Shown here: one piece after another, positions 6,783 to 6,980 of the stretch | Position numbering within the stretch: the first letter of the stretch is position 1 | Layout: the number at the start of each line of letters is the position of its first letter | Source of the DNA: Prevotella sp. CAG:1031 | GTDB lineage: Bacteria; Bacteroidota; Bacteroidia; Bacteroidales; Muribaculaceae | Direction of reading: 5' to 3' | Assembly (NCBI GenBank): GCA_000431215.1 | Contig: HF985581.1 | Location: 1 to 6,980, forward strand | Length of the DNA: 6,980 nucleotides | Translations under genes and position numbers: made by a program | The notes under the pieces: generated by a model | The model's database searches: none | What the model was told of the DNA's origin: nothing | Seen by the model: only the letters and a program-made list of their open reading frames with translations

Positions 6783-6894
6783 GGTACAGACGATTTGCCC
6801 GAAAACGCTGATTACAAGCAAATTGCACTTTCAAAATCCAATCATACAATAAATCATTGAAAGTAAGCAACTTAGCGCATTCATCATCTGTACC
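6783..6894 (+). ncRNA. Candidate structured RNA (nested long hairpin) of unknown family
   Basis: A set of inverted repeats nests into one long imperfect hairpin starting about 18 bases after the predicted start of the rightward promoter. The outer stem pairs 6783-6794 with 6883-6894 (GGTACAGA with TCTGTACC, then one mismatch and three more pairs). A middle stem pairs CGCT 6806-6809 with AGCG 6874-6877. An inner stem pairs 6823-6834 with 6857-6870, twelve pairs with a two-base bulge at 6865-6866. The apical loop is 22 AT-rich bases. I recognise no known family. Lack of an ATG supports a non-coding reading. The same repeats would also fold in a minus-strand transcript. Confidence 0.35.
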
Positions 6895-6980
6895 TTTCAA
6901 GAGGTTAACTCGCTGTTTATTAGCTGATTATATAGTGTGTATCGGAAAGTGAGGGTCAGCGGATTTTCCCGGTGGGCACA
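6895..6980. other. Right-edge sequence, no supported gene
   Basis: No recognisable coding sequence is seen. On the minus strand one frame stays open from the right edge to a TGA at 6899-6897, 27 codons, which could be the tail of a gene starting beyond the window but is too short to support. A weak hairpin (GGAAA 6944-6948 with TTTCC 6965-6969) lies in a locally GC-richer stretch. If the rightward promoter is real, this is part of its transcript. Confidence 0.4.

Noticed and set aside
6783..6894. Miniature transposable element with inverted ends GGTACAGA / TCTGTACC.
   Set aside because: The flanking bases show no target-site duplication and no second copy is seen in the window; a folded RNA or chance repeat fits better.
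6694..6900. Minus-strand frame of 68 codons right of fic.
   Set aside because: It starts at a TTG, shows no recognisable motif, and overlaps the fic promoter boxes' neighbourhood, the palindrome and the nested inverted repeat.
6897..6980. Minus-strand frame open from the right edge for 27 codons, possibly the tail of an incoming gene.
   Set aside because: A stop-free run of this length is common by chance and the peptide is not recognisable.
1..6980. CRISPR array, tRNA, rRNA or insertion sequence.
   Set aside because: No regularly spaced repeats, no cloverleaf or rRNA signature, and no transposase frame were seen on either strand.

Overview
The window carries most of a type I restriction-modification (RM) locus and a Fic-family gene, all on the minus strand, and most likely comes from a member of the Bacteroidales. 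This placement rests on three things: promoter elements that fit the Bacteroidetes TTTG / TAnnTTTG consensus (5192-5199, 6648-6679, 6730-6760), the general absence of Shine-Dalgarno sequences before the start codons, and protein sequences of Bacteroidales character. A gut family such as Muribaculaceae or Bacteroidaceae is possible, but this is inference. Base composition is moderate in the genes and clearly AT-richer between them.

Layout, read in the direction of transcription (right to left). Bases 6897-6980 hold no recognisable gene. Bases 6644-6894 are a dense non-coding control region. It holds a leftward promoter for fic, a 26-bp near-palindrome, a consensus rightward promoter, and a 112-base nested inverted repeat that could be a structured RNA. 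A 387-residue Fic protein follows (5480-6643), with a complete Fic motif, an N-terminal inhibitory motif and a C-terminal winged-helix-like region. The gap 5159-5479 holds a perfect 13-bp hairpin and the -7 element of the RM operon. The operon then runs hsdR (2336-5158), a GIY-YIG protein with a possible RAMA-like C-terminal domain (1636-2334), hsdM (78-1631) and the first 20 codons of hsdS (1-60), which continues past the left edge.

How the parts work together. HsdM and HsdS would form the sequence-specific N6-adenine methyltransferase. HsdR adds the ATP-driven translocase and nuclease that cut unmodified DNA. The GIY-YIG gene sits inside the operon with gaps of 1 and 4 bp, so it is very probably co-expressed and may be an accessory nuclease or a sensor of modified DNA. 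The Fic protein is probably an AMP-transferase whose link to the RM system is only positional. The least ordinary parts are the GIY-YIG gene and the control region right of fic, where divergent promoters flank a palindrome and one promoter points into a potentially structured transcript with no ATG before the right edge.
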